This document shows positions 19,086 to 28,380 of a stretch of 64,000 nt of DNA, piece after piece. Each line of letters begins with the position of its first letter. Position 1 is the first letter of the stretch. The position numbers and the translations under genes are program-made. The DNA comes from Spirochaetaceae bacterium (lineage in GTDB: Bacteria; Spirochaetota; Spirochaetia; DSM-27196; PXBQ01). The stretch is from the NCBI GenBank assembly GCA_007695285.1, contig REEC01000117.1, positions 1-64,000 on the forward strand. Direction: 5' to 3'. The notes beneath the pieces are model-generated. The model did no database searches. It worked only from the letters and a program-made list of their open reading frames with translations, and was not told where the DNA came from.

Positions 19086-19587
19086 ATCCCGTAAAACGCC
19101 GGACAAACCGAGTCAGCTGTTGAAGATTCGCGCGCACAAAAACCGACGCGTACACGGTCACAATGACTCCTAACGCGACCGCGGTCGCGACACCGACTCC
19201 CCCGACGCCACGAAACTCCCGAGCCGACGCGATGTACGGCGTCATACCGATACCGAAAAGCAGCGCGACCCCCCCAAGCACCCAATTGCGCATCTGCAGT
19301 CCTGGGGTGTAGTCGCGATTCGCTTCGGATGTCTCGAGAGTACTAGTGGCCGGCAGCCGCCACACGACCGACTCCATAATCCTGTCGATATGGCGGGACG
19401 AGTCGAGCGGAGCGTCGTTATCGGCTCCTGCGGGAGCCACATGTCTGAGCGACTCGAGCGCCGAGGTGAAACGGTGCCACTCGCGGCGACATTTCTCGCA
19501 CGACTCCAGATGATGTACCAGGTTCTGATCGGGCGATTCGCCCTGATCGAGTGTTATCAAACGGTCGATCGCTTCTCTACATTCCAT
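19084..19587 (-). CDS. Putative anti-sigma factor (zf-HC2/ZAS type), membrane anchored
   Basis: CREAIDRLI...HLESCEKCRREW (HxxxCxxC), two hydrophobic segments; overlaps the sigma factor gene. Confidence 0.8.
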   Translation of the reverse strand: MECREAIDRLITLDQGESPDQNLVHHLESCEKCRREWHRFTSALESLRHVAPAGADNDAPLDSSRHIDRIMESVVWRLPATSTLETSEANRDYTPGLQMRNWVLGGVALLFGIGMTPYIASAREFRGVGGVGVATAVALGVIVTVYASVFVRANLQQLTRFVRRFTG

Positions 19588-20170
19588 CGTTCATCTCCGC
19601 CGCCGTGCCTTCGAGCGCCCGGCGCAGTCGTTTCTTCGCGCGCAAGACGTGCGACTTGATCGTGTTCACCGGCATTCCGGTGGTCTGCGCGATCTCCTCG
19701 TACGTCAGCCCATCGTAAAAAAAAAGCTCGATACATCGCCCCGGAATACTCGGAAGCTCCGCGACGGCCTCGTTCACGGCGCGACGCGCCGCCGATCGCA
19801 TCGTCTGTTCGATCGGTCCGGGAGCCGGATCCGCGGGTTCGGGGTCGTACCCGGTCACGTCGCGTGGACGCGACGTGATACGATCGACCGCGAGGTTGTA
19901 CGCGAGGCGCATGAGCCACGAGTAAAACCGACCTCGCCCGCCGAACTGCCCGAGCCGCGTGTACGACTTCACGAAGACGTCCTGCACGTAGTCCTGTACG
20001 TCTTCGTGCAGACGGAGGAACCGCCGCCCCATCCGGTACACGGGAGCGTAGTAACGCGTCACGAGAACACGAAAGTCGCTGGTACTCCCGGTCAATACGC
20101 GCGAAATCACCTGCTCGTCGGGCTGCATATCGGGCGGCGCATCGTGAATGTCACCGGCGTCCGGGTTCAC
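19577..20170 (-). CDS. ECF-type RNA polymerase sigma factor
   Basis: FRVLVTRYYAPVYRMGRRFL...DYVQDVFVKSYTRLGQFGGRGRFYSWLMRLAYNLAVDRI; sigma4 LPSIPGRCIELFFYDGLTYEEIAQTTGMPVNTIKSHVLRAKKRLRRAL. Confidence 0.92.
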   Translation of the reverse strand: MNPDAGDIHDAPPDMQPDEQVISRVLTGSTSDFRVLVTRYYAPVYRMGRRFLRLHEDVQDYVQDVFVKSYTRLGQFGGRGRFYSWLMRLAYNLAVDRITSRPRDVTGYDPEPADPAPGPIEQTMRSAARRAVNEAVAELPSIPGRCIELFFYDGLTYEEIAQTTGMPVNTIKSHVLRAKKRLRRALEGTAAEMNDGM

Positions 20171-20173
20171 GCG

Positions 20174-20515
20174 TCACTCCCGGTTCGCCTTCCGACGGAT
20201 CATAAAAAACGTCAATAATGCGACTCCCACGCCAAGGGGAATCAAGCCTCCGAGTACCGCGAACGGACCCGCCGGGCTCGCGATGAAAAAAACCGTCAAA
20301 AGAATACCGAGAATACCGGCGAGCAGCCCGGTCAGAAGGCTGAACACCTCGAGGTCGAACACGGCCGACGGACGGATTCCCCGCTCGATCATTTTGATTT
20401 TCTCGCGGTGTTGCCACAGCAAGTAAAAAAAGATAATGGTGCTACCCATCACGATCCCGACAATCGGAATCACCGCTATTACGACGTGCGCCGCGGTCGT
20501 CGGCTCCGATACCAT
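20174..20515 (-). CDS. Small membrane protein (DUF6249-like)
   Basis: 113 aa, three hydrophobic segments; IFFYLLWQHREKIKMIERGI; 3 bp upstream of the sigma factor gene. Confidence 0.65.
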   Translation of the reverse strand: MVSEPTTAAHVVIAVIPIVGIVMGSTIIFFYLLWQHREKIKMIERGIRPSAVFDLEVFSLLTGLLAGILGILLTVFFIASPAGPFAVLGGLIPLGVGVALLTFFMIRRKANRE

Positions 20516-20542
20516 GGCTCCTCCTTCAGCCGAATCGATCGA

Positions 20543-22174
20543 TTAACCAGACCGGTCGATCGACGGTTCCAACATTTCGGGTAGTGTATCAGCGGCACGC
20601 CGTTCGTTCCAGTCGCGGACATTACCCCGCGCCCTGCCGCGTCTCACGCGAGCGCCCTCGGGCGGGAACGCTTCTCTGGTGACGACCATGTAGTGGTGCG
20701 CTTGCACGGCCATCGTCACGACGCGCACGACCAGATCCGGCCGTTTTGCGGCGCCGCGAATAATGTACGACAGGTACGAGAGCCCGTACCGCGAGAACGT
20801 CTGGTACGCGAGTGACCTCAAGAGCGCGGTCAGCTCGCGCACGCGGATCGGGCGCCTCATCGTGTGCGCGGTTCGCTGTTCGCGCGGCGGATAGATCGAG
20901 AGAAGCTTCAGACATCGCGCAAAGTACCGGCGCGGCTCGTAGACCGTCTGCAAGACACGGCGATACCCGGCGATCAAGGTCTCGGCGGGTAGTTTCGGCA
21001 CAAAATTGAGCGCGGCTCCCGAGGTATTGTTCCCGGTCGACGTCGCGAGCATTCTTCCCTCGCGGCTCAATCGGTCATACAGACGCGTGTTCGGCAGAGC
21101 CATCAGGAGGCCGATCATCGCGGTGGGTATCGCGAGTTCATCGATGAACTCGATCTGCCGGTCGAAGATATCGGGAGGGTCGGAGTCGAACCCGATGATG
21201 AATCCACCGGTCACCTCGATCCCGGCTCTCTGGATCTTGCGGATCCCGATGCGGACATCCTCGCGCAGGTTCTGATGTTTTCCCGCGGACGTAAGTGACT
21301 CGGCGACCGGGCTCTCGATTCCGACGAACACCATAGAGAAACCCGCCTTCACCATCAGCTTAAGCAAGTCGTCGTCGTGCGCGAGATCGATACTCGCCTC
21401 GGTACAGAGCGTAAACGGAAACCCGTGCTCGTCTTGCCACCCCGCGATATGTCGCAAAAGTTCCTTGACCCGTCGTTTGTTGCCGATGAAGTTGTCATCG
21501 ACGATGAACATCGACCCGGTGAAACCGGTCGCGTACGCCGCGTCCATCTCCGCGAGAAAGCGTTCGGGCGGTTTGGTACGTGGTTTGCGACCGAACAGGT
21601 GAACGATGTCGCAGAACTCGCAGTCGAACGGACATCCCCGCGAGAACTGAACCGGCACGGTATCGTACAGCGACATATCGAGCAGATCAAAGCGCGGTAC
21701 GGGACACGTGCGCAGGTCCGGTTTTTCAGGTGAGCGGTACATCGCTTGCGGTGTACCGGCGTCCCAGTCCGCGAGGAATCGCGGCAGCGTCACTTCTCCC
21801 TCGTCGAGCACAAAATGGTCCACGCCTTCGATCTCGTCGGAACACGAGCTCGGGTACGGGCCACCCGCGGCGACCGGGACGCCGAGCCGTCGACATCGAC
21901 GAATCACGTCCTCCATCGACTCTTTCTGGACGATCATCGCCGAGATCATCACAAGGTCTGCGGCCGCAATATCTTCATCACGCAGAGGTCCGACGTTCAT
22001 GTCGACAATACGCGCCGAAATGTTCTCCGGCAGTAACGCCGCGACCGTGACGAGGCCGAGGGGCGGCATGAGCGCGCGCTTTCCGATAAACTTCAGGACG
22101 TGTTTGTAACTCCAGTACGTCTCGGGCATTCTCGGCGAGACGAGCAGGAACTTCGAGCCGGCATTTTTTTTCAT
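20543..22174 (-). CDS. B12-binding-domain radical SAM protein (DUF4070 type)
   Basis: Radical SAM CxxxCxxC in FSRGCPFDCEFCDIV, LFGRKPRTKPPERFLAEMDAAYATGFTGSMFIVDDNFIGNKR. Confidence 0.9.
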   Translation of the reverse strand: MKKNAGSKFLLVSPRMPETYWSYKHVLKFIGKRALMPPLGLVTVAALLPENISARIVDMNVGPLRDEDIAAADLVMISAMIVQKESMEDVIRRCRRLGVPVAAGGPYPSSCSDEIEGVDHFVLDEGEVTLPRFLADWDAGTPQAMYRSPEKPDLRTCPVPRFDLLDMSLYDTVPVQFSRGCPFDCEFCDIVHLFGRKPRTKPPERFLAEMDAAYATGFTGSMFIVDDNFIGNKRRVKELLRHIAGWQDEHGFPFTLCTEASIDLAHDDDLLKLMVKAGFSMVFVGIESPVAESLTSAGKHQNLREDVRIGIRKIQRAGIEVTGGFIIGFDSDPPDIFDRQIEFIDELAIPTAMIGLLMALPNTRLYDRLSREGRMLATSTGNNTSGAALNFVPKLPAETLIAGYRRVLQTVYEPRRYFARCLKLLSIYPPREQRTAHTMRRPIRVRELTALLRSLAYQTFSRYGLSYLSYIIRGAAKRPDLVVRVVTMAVQAHHYMVVTREAFPPEGARVRRGRARGNVRDWNERRAADTLPEMLEPSIDRSG

Positions 22175-22229
22175 GGCTACCCTTTCTCGTTTAGACGGAA
22201 AAGAGTCGGTCAGGGTTGCAGAGGATCGG

Positions 22230-22823
22230 TCAATTCTCGCTCGACGTCGCGAGAACGTAGAACCGAAGCGCAGCGAGCATGATCGCGTGGCGGTCGAACT
22301 CCTCTACAGCGCCGCGCAGAACATCGTCGACCGGGATACGTTCGACGTCGACGATCTCGTTTGCGTCGAGATCCTGCCCGGTTGCAGGGCGCGCGGCAGT
22401 CGCGAAAAACGTGTGACACGTATTCGTCATGAACGCGGGATTGGGGTTGGTCCGTCCAATGCGCCGGACGGACTCCGCGGTGTAACCGGTTTCTTCACGC
22501 AACTCGCGTACCGCGGCGGTCTCGGGAGCTTCACCGGGGTCGACGATCCCACCCGGAAACTCGAGCGTGAGTGCCTCGCCACCTTGACGAAACTGTCGTA
22601 CCATCAGAAAACAGGCACGGCCCGCCTCATCGTGCACAACGGCGATCACGTTGACCCAGTCGGGTGCGTTTACGAGCATGTACTCCGACGTTCGACCGTC
22701 CGGCGCCGTCTTCTTCGATCGCTCAAGAGTGAAAATTTTGCCGTCGACGACTTTCTCGCGCGACGTTTCGGTCCAGTACAGATGCGAGTACTCATGGGTG
22801 CCCGCAGTTTTTTTGTCGTTCAT
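22230..22823 (-). CDS. NUDIX hydrolase
   Basis: Nudix box GGIVDPGEAPETAAVRELREETGY. Start could be ATG 22823 or ATG 22862. Confidence 0.9.
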   Translation of the reverse strand: MNDKKTAGTHEYSHLYWTETSREKVVDGKIFTLERSKKTAPDGRTSEYMLVNAPDWVNVIAVVHDEAGRACFLMVRQFRQGGEALTLEFPGGIVDPGEAPETAAVRELREETGYTAESVRRIGRTNPNPAFMTNTCHTFFATAARPATGQDLDANEIVDVERIPVDDVLRGAVEEFDRHAIMLAALRFYVLATSSEN

Positions 22824-22872
22824 ACGGTGCCAACGATACACCGATCGCGCGATGAGCGCCATACCCCACGAA

Positions 22873-22912
22873 TGCGTTCAGTCACGGTTTTCTGCGTTCA
22901 GTCACGGTTTTC
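22873..22912. repeat. Perfect tandem direct repeat, 2 x 20 bp (TGCGTTCAGTCACGGTTTTC)
   Basis: Units 22873-22892 and 22893-22912 are identical. Confidence 0.95.
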
Positions 22913-22963
22913 GCGCGTATCCGATATGTGCGTCCGATAATTGCGTGTTTTTCCTGACCGGCA

Positions 22964-22992
22964 TTGTCGTATTTGGGATTTTGATTTATTCT
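22964..22992 (+). promoter_or_regulatory. Candidate sigma70-type promoter TTGTCG-17-TATTCT for the cyclase operon
   Basis: -35 22964-22969, -10 22987-22992, 17-bp spacer. Confidence 0.55.
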
Positions 22993-23049
22993 AACGGTAC
23001 AGATACCGCGTCGACGCGCGGTTTGGAATTCCGTTCGCGTGAGGTCGAG

Positions 23050-24708
23050 ATGAGCATACGTGTCAAGACGATTCTGATCGTTCTTCCGCTCCTGGTCGTG
23101 ACTCTGATCATCGCGGGAACCTCCTCGTACTTCATCGCGACCACGGGGATCACGCGCGTCACTGTCGATTTCTTCGACTTCAAAACGGCGGAACTCGAAC
23201 GGTACATCGAGAGCCAGTGGCAGTTGTTAGTCGAAAACGAGTTGTCCGATCGTCCGGAGATGGTCGGCGCGGCGCAGGCCGGCATCGAAGTCTACGCTCA
23301 AGGCATAATCAGGAGCGAGAGCGAGGTCATCTTCGCGGTCAACAGCGACGGCGAAATCGTGCTCGCAACGTCTGATATCGAGCCGACCCCCGAAGAGACA
23401 CCGATTCTTCAACGACGAGCCGCTCTCGGCGAACGTGACCTTGCGACTCTTCCAATCGGCGGCGTCGGCCGCGTTACGATGGGGTTCCCGTTTGAGCCGT
23501 TTGGATGGTACGTGCTCGTGACCGACGAACGCGACGCATTTTACAGCGACGTCGACCGGATCACGTATCAAACGCTCTACCTGGTGCTGATCGCGTCGAT
23601 CGTTTCCACCGTGCTGCTTCTCGTATTCGTGAGGTACATCACCGGACCGTTGATGCGCGTCGTCGGCGCGATGAAACGGATCATCACCGAGAACGACCTC
23701 TCGGCGCGCGTCGGAATCGCGTACCGCGACGAGATCGGCGAGATGTCGAACACGTTCAACATCATGATCGGCGAGCTCGACCGCGCGTACGGCCGGATTA
23801 AACAGTACGCGTTCGAGGCGGTGCTCGCGCAGAAGCGCGAATCGAAAATCCGCAGGATATTCCAGAAGTACGTTCCTCAGGACCTCATCGACCGTTTCTT
23901 CGCGAACCCGGAGTCGATGTTGGTCGGTGAGAACCGCGAGCTCTCGATCCTGTTCTCGGACATCCGGAGCTTCACGACGATCTCCGAGGCGATGGCTCCG
24001 GATGATCTCGTGAACTCCTTGAACCGGTACTTCTCGATCATGGTCGACATCATCATGAATCGGAACGGCATCATCGACAAGTACATCGGAGACGCGATCA
24101 TGGCTTTCTTCGGAGCGCCGGTTCACCACGACGACGACTGCCTGCAATCGGTGTACGCCGGAATCGAGATGAGCGACGCGGTAGCCCGGTTCAACGAGGA
24201 ACAGGTTCGATTGGGCAAACCCGAGTTTCATATCGGCATAGGAATCAGTTTTGGTGAGGTGACCGTCGGGAATATCGGCACCGAACGCAAGATGGACTAT
24301 ACGGTGATCGGCGACATGGTGAACCTCGCGTCGCGTCTCGAGGGACTGACAAAGGTGTACAGGCAGCCGCTCCTGTTCTCCGAGACCGTGCACGAAAGAA
24401 TCGCGAACGACGTTCCGTGCCGGCTGCTCGACTCGGTCGCCGTGAAAGGCAAGACGAAAGGCGTGAAGATCTTCACCGCGAGACAATCTTTGACACCCGA
24501 GATAGAGAAAGCCTGGAAAGCCCACAACGACGCGATGGAACTGTACTACGCGCGGTCGTTCTCCGAAGCCGCGCGCGAGTTCGAGCGGGTTGGGCAGATG
24601 CTCGGAGAAGACTTTGCCTCCGAGATGATGAGGCAGCGGTGCGTGGAGTACGCGGATGCGCCGCCGCCGGAGAACTGGGACGGCGTCGAGGTCATGAAAA
24701 CAAAATGA
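23050..24708 (+). CDS. Transmembrane class III adenylate/guanylate cyclase with HAMP domain
   Basis: N-terminal TM, extracytoplasmic sensor, second TM, HAMP; cyclase LSILFSDIRSFTTISE, DKYIGDAIMAFFGAP, RKMDYTVIGDMVNLASRLEG. Confidence 0.92.
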   Translation: MSIRVKTILIVLPLLVVTLIIAGTSSYFIATTGITRVTVDFFDFKTAELERYIESQWQLLVENELSDRPEMVGAAQAGIEVYAQGIIRSESEVIFAVNSDGEIVLATSDIEPTPEETPILQRRAALGERDLATLPIGGVGRVTMGFPFEPFGWYVLVTDERDAFYSDVDRITYQTLYLVLIASIVSTVLLLVFVRYITGPLMRVVGAMKRIITENDLSARVGIAYRDEIGEMSNTFNIMIGELDRAYGRIKQYAFEAVLAQKRESKIRRIFQKYVPQDLIDRFFANPESMLVGENRELSILFSDIRSFTTISEAMAPDDLVNSLNRYFSIMVDIIMNRNGIIDKYIGDAIMAFFGAPVHHDDDCLQSVYAGIEMSDAVARFNEEQVRLGKPEFHIGIGISFGEVTVGNIGTERKMDYTVIGDMVNLASRLEGLTKVYRQPLLFSETVHERIANDVPCRLLDSVAVKGKTKGVKIFTARQSLTPEIEKAWKAHNDAMELYYARSFSEAAREFERVGQMLGEDFASEMMRQRCVEYADAPPPENWDGVEVMKTK

Positions 24709-25988
24709 GAGACACGGCGCCCCCCCGAAACCGGGTCCGATCGCGCACGCGTCGGCTTCTCGCGCTGTTCGGTATCACGGCGGCGATCGTCGCGTTCGGC
24801 GCCGCTCTTCCGCTTCCGGCGCAGTCGGCGGCCGACGATGCCCCCCGTCCGGCTCCGGTCACACTGATGTTCATGGGCGATCTCTCGGGCGAGCCGGCCC
24901 CCGGCCGGGTTCGCGACGTCGTTTTCGAGCGGCTGCGCGACAGGCTCGACTCGTTCGGATTTGACCTCGGTGTCGCCCCGGTTTTTGTCCATCGCCCGGA
25001 GAGCACCGATCTCGACCTGATCGATGTCAGAATCGGCAGTACGATCGGGACATCGGTCTCCAACGAGATCGATCTCGTCGTCGCGGCGTTTTATCGACTC
25101 GACGGCGATCAACTGGCTATTCAAATGACGTTGTACGATCCCCGCGAGAGAACGGTGCTCGGTGGTGTCTTTTCGCGCGCGCGGACGGGACTCACGATGT
25201 TCACGACGGTCGACCGCGCGATCGCCGAAATCGACGACACGCTCGCCCGGTACATCGAAGAACGGTACGAGTATCGACCGCCGTCGGGTGTCGTCGATTC
25301 GATCGTCGTTCGATCGCCCGCGGAAGGGGCCGACGTTCTTTTTGCGGGTCGTAACGCCGGCCGCATCACGGGAGGGCGGCTGGACGTCCCGTATACGCCG
25401 TTTCCGGTCGGCACCGTCGTGCGCATCGACGTACAGAAAGACGGGTATCACCCGGCCACTCATGCGGTCAGGCTGGAGTCCGAGGAGTTCGAGATCTCGC
25501 TGCCCGGCATCCGGCGAACGGGTCGGTACGCCGGGTACGTGCACTCGACGTACGGAGCGTTCCTGGGACTGGGAGTCGGTCTGCGCGTCTACGCCATCCC
25601 CGACCAGACGTTCATCGCGCTCGAGCAGTACCGCTCGGTGCTCCCGGGTGACGGTCCGGGCAGGCGCGGCGTCGGGTTTACAGATCTCTCGGTCGCGGTC
25701 GGACAGTACCTCTTCCTTCCGCAAAGTTCGTTCATCCGGTTGAGTATATCGCTTGGGTTCGGCGCTATCGTCACAACAATAGCGTCGATCGAAGACGGCG
25801 ATTTTGTCGATTATTATCTCGCGTTGCTGAATCCCGCGGTCGAGCTCAACTTCGATTCGTGGATGCTCTTCGTGCGCCCCGAGGCGCGCTTCACGCTCGG
25901 GGCCGGCGATAACCTGCTCGGCCGCACGTGGATGCGCGTTCCGTTCGGGCTTCCGCCGATTACGTTAGGGGTCGTTCGCAGATGGTGA
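24705..25988 (+). CDS. Envelope protein: signal peptide, alpha/beta region, PEGA-like domain, predicted beta-barrel-like C-terminus
   Basis: ATGA overlap with cyclase stop; ADVLFAGRNAGRITGGRLDVPYTPFPVGTVVRIDVQKDGYHPATHAVRL is PEGA-like; alternating hydrophobic strands ending ITLGVVRRW. Confidence 0.6.
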   Translation: MRDTAPPRNRVRSRTRRLLALFGITAAIVAFGAALPLPAQSAADDAPRPAPVTLMFMGDLSGEPAPGRVRDVVFERLRDRLDSFGFDLGVAPVFVHRPESTDLDLIDVRIGSTIGTSVSNEIDLVVAAFYRLDGDQLAIQMTLYDPRERTVLGGVFSRARTGLTMFTTVDRAIAEIDDTLARYIEERYEYRPPSGVVDSIVVRSPAEGADVLFAGRNAGRITGGRLDVPYTPFPVGTVVRIDVQKDGYHPATHAVRLESEEFEISLPGIRRTGRYAGYVHSTYGAFLGLGVGLRVYAIPDQTFIALEQYRSVLPGDGPGRRGVGFTDLSVAVGQYLFLPQSSFIRLSISLGFGAIVTTIASIEDGDFVDYYLALLNPAVELNFDSWMLFVRPEARFTLGAGDNLLGRTWMRVPFGLPPITLGVVRRW

Positions 25989-27055
25989 CAAAACGTGGGC
26001 GACGAAGTCGCCGGTTCATCTCGATCAAAGTTGCGTGGCTCACGATTGTGATCGTCGCAGCGACGGGATGCCAATTCCTTCTCTCGACGCCGTACCCTGG
26101 ATACCTCGGCGAACTCCAGGCACTCTCGGACGTCGCCCCGGTGCTCGACGACATTCTCCCGCGGGGAATGCGCGCACGATTCGAGATGCACGCCTTCGAG
26201 TTTCCGAGTCTCGCTTTTGCGCCCGATCGGCTCGGAGTCGTCGTGCTCGTGACGCCGATTGTCCCGGAAGACTACACGAGCGAGGGTCCGGCCCCGGTTC
26301 CCTACCTGATGTTCTTCGACGAGAATCTCCAGTTCCTCGGTCGAGTCGGCGAACCGGACGAGCTGCGGTATCTCGGCCGGCCGATCGGCATCGCGGCCGA
26401 CGGAACGTTCTTCTCGGGCAGTTTGCCGATCGATACCGATGAGTTCGAACCGCAGACCGAAGTGCCCAATCTCGGGATCACGGGTTTTGCGGTGACGTAC
26501 GCCGCGAACACGTACCTGATCGCGACCCGACCCGGCGCCGCGACGTCAGCGCACATCGTGTACAGGCGGTTCACCGACGCGTGGGTTCGAGAGGAAACGC
26601 CCGAATCTCTCGCGATTCTCCCACCCGCCGACGACGAACAGCCCGCTCGAGAGTTCCGGCTCCTCAAGGCCGTTACGGTCGGCGAGGAAACTGAGGCCGA
26701 GTTCGAGTTTATGCTGCTCGAACCGGCCGAACAGGCCGTGTACTTCGTCCGGCGGTCGGCCGCCGATTTTGCCGCGGGGCTCGGTTCCTCGCCCGGAGAT
26801 ACGCTGACAACGCGCGAGCAGCTCGGCCCGGCGATCGAGATCGGGACCGGCGTCGCGTATCACGTTCCCGATGGGCTCGCGCTGCGCAGACGCGACGGCT
26901 GGTTTGAGTACCTCAACCGCGACGGAAGTCGCGTAGCGCGCACCGCGGTCGAGCGCGCAACCGGAAGAGTGTTCGCGTTCAGTCCCGACGGCGCGCGGTT
27001 CTTCCGGTTCGATCCCGTCACGCGCAAACTTTCGGCGTACGGAACATGGTGGTGA
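25982..27055 (+). CDS. Putative lipoprotein of unknown function
   Basis: AWLTIVIVAATGC lipobox; in-operon overlap with the upstream gene. Confidence 0.6.
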   Translation: MVTKRGRRSRRFISIKVAWLTIVIVAATGCQFLLSTPYPGYLGELQALSDVAPVLDDILPRGMRARFEMHAFEFPSLAFAPDRLGVVVLVTPIVPEDYTSEGPAPVPYLMFFDENLQFLGRVGEPDELRYLGRPIGIAADGTFFSGSLPIDTDEFEPQTEVPNLGITGFAVTYAANTYLIATRPGAATSAHIVYRRFTDAWVREETPESLAILPPADDEQPAREFRLLKAVTVGEETEAEFEFMLLEPAEQAVYFVRRSAADFAAGLGSSPGDTLTTREQLGPAIEIGTGVAYHVPDGLALRRRDGWFEYLNRDGSRVARTAVERATGRVFAFSPDGARFFRFDPVTRKLSAYGTWW

Positions 27056-27056
27056 C

Positions 27057-28358
27057 ATGAAAGGACTCCGCACCACGAACGCTAAGCGACTGTTTGCGAT
27101 GCTCGTCGCGGGCCTCGCGTTGATCGGCCCGGTTTCCGCGCAGGATCCAGGCACGAACGCCTCAAACGAACCAATCGTCGAGTTCGCGACGTTTTCCCGC
27201 CCTCGACGGATGATTTTCTTCTTCGAAGTGACCGAGGACACTCTCACCGAGTACGACCGATTTGTGTTGTACAACTCGATCATGGCGACCGCCGGGAGCG
27301 CGAACCCCGACGTGATCGTGCTCGAGGCTCCCGACACGACCGTTCCGCCGACACTCGAGGGGAAACACGATCTCGCGCGAATCATCGACGCCGACGCGTG
27401 GCTCTACGTCTCGATAGCGGGCTCGATGGACGATCTCCGCGCGGAGATCGAGACGTTCGACATTCTACGCCAAACGTATTACGGTGCGCTGACGATACAA
27501 CCCGGCGTACGAACCGACGCCCGGACGCTCTCGCGCGGATTCTGGGACCCGATAGCCGAGACGATCCGTTCGAGTTACGGGCAAGTCGTCGATACCGTCG
27601 AGGTGCGGATCACAGGGAAACCCGGCACGCGGATCACGGGTTTAGCCGAGACCGCCATCGAACTCGCCGGTACCGAGATCACGGTCCCGCTGCCGAACCC
27701 GGCAACGTACACGTACCGGGCGGAGCTCGTCGGGCATTACCCGATCGACGACACGTTTTATTTGGGATTTGACTCGGTGGAGATCGAACTCGAACACGTC
27801 CGCGGAGCGAAATGGGGTGTCGAACTCTACGGAAACAACATTCAGTTTCCGGGCATGAACGTTACACGGTACTTAATCCCGGCTACCGCGTTTGTCCGCA
27901 CCGGCTTCACGACGTACGCGCTCGGCGTGTACCTCGTCGAAGGCTTTTCGGGGAATGCGCCGCTCGTATCCGGCAACCCACTCACGAACCTCTTTGCGCA
28001 CACAGGTCTGTACTTCTCCGAGCCCGGCCTTGATCTGCGGTTGTACGGCGGCGGCGGCGCTTTTTTGCGACTGGTCCACGATTTCGCGGCCGACGGCGGA
28101 CCGGTATTCGGCCTGGAGCCGACCGCTCCGTTTGGATTCACTCCGTTTGCCGGTATCGAGTACTCACCCTGGCTCTCGCTCCGCTTCTTCGTCGAGTACG
28201 CGCCGTTGCTGTATCGGACCGTCGATTCCGACGAGTTTCGCGCGCGATCGTTTCCGCTTCATCTTTATTCCGACGGACGTATTCCCGGGTACCTGTTCTT
28301 CGACTCGTTCGCTCTCGATCTCCGGAACGTCGCGGTGGGCGTCCGGTTCATGTGGTGA
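27057..28358 (+). CDS. Envelope protein, same apparent architecture as the 24705 gene
   Basis: Signal peptide (ALIGPVSAQ), PEGA-like middle (VEVRITGKPGTRITGLAETAIELAGTEITVPLPNPATYTYRAELVGHYPIDD), strand-rich C-terminus ending VAVGVRFMW. Confidence 0.6.
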   Translation: MKGLRTTNAKRLFAMLVAGLALIGPVSAQDPGTNASNEPIVEFATFSRPRRMIFFFEVTEDTLTEYDRFVLYNSIMATAGSANPDVIVLEAPDTTVPPTLEGKHDLARIIDADAWLYVSIAGSMDDLRAEIETFDILRQTYYGALTIQPGVRTDARTLSRGFWDPIAETIRSSYGQVVDTVEVRITGKPGTRITGLAETAIELAGTEITVPLPNPATYTYRAELVGHYPIDDTFYLGFDSVEIELEHVRGAKWGVELYGNNIQFPGMNVTRYLIPATAFVRTGFTTYALGVYLVEGFSGNAPLVSGNPLTNLFAHTGLYFSEPGLDLRLYGGGGAFLRLVHDFAADGGPVFGLEPTAPFGFTPFAGIEYSPWLSLRFFVEYAPLLYRTVDSDEFRARSFPLHLYSDGRIPGYLFFDSFALDLRNVAVGVRFMW

Positions 28359-28380
28359 CCGGACGCCAGGTCGGTTTTTT
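28338..28380 (+). terminator. Candidate terminator overlapping the stop codon (GGCGTCCGGT-10 nt-ACCGGACGCC, then TTTTTT)
   Basis: 10/10 stem 28338-28367, T6 at 28375-28380; loop contains the first two bases of TGA. Confidence 0.65.

Noticed and set aside
23227-24525. 432-aa - strand ORF antisense to the class III cyclase
   Set aside because: His/Val/Arg-rich shadow frame of a well-supported gene.
24546-25724. 392-aa - strand ORF antisense to the 24705 gene
   Set aside because: No recognisable domain, Arg/Asp-rich; the plus-strand frame has signal peptide, PEGA-like segment and operon-type overlaps.
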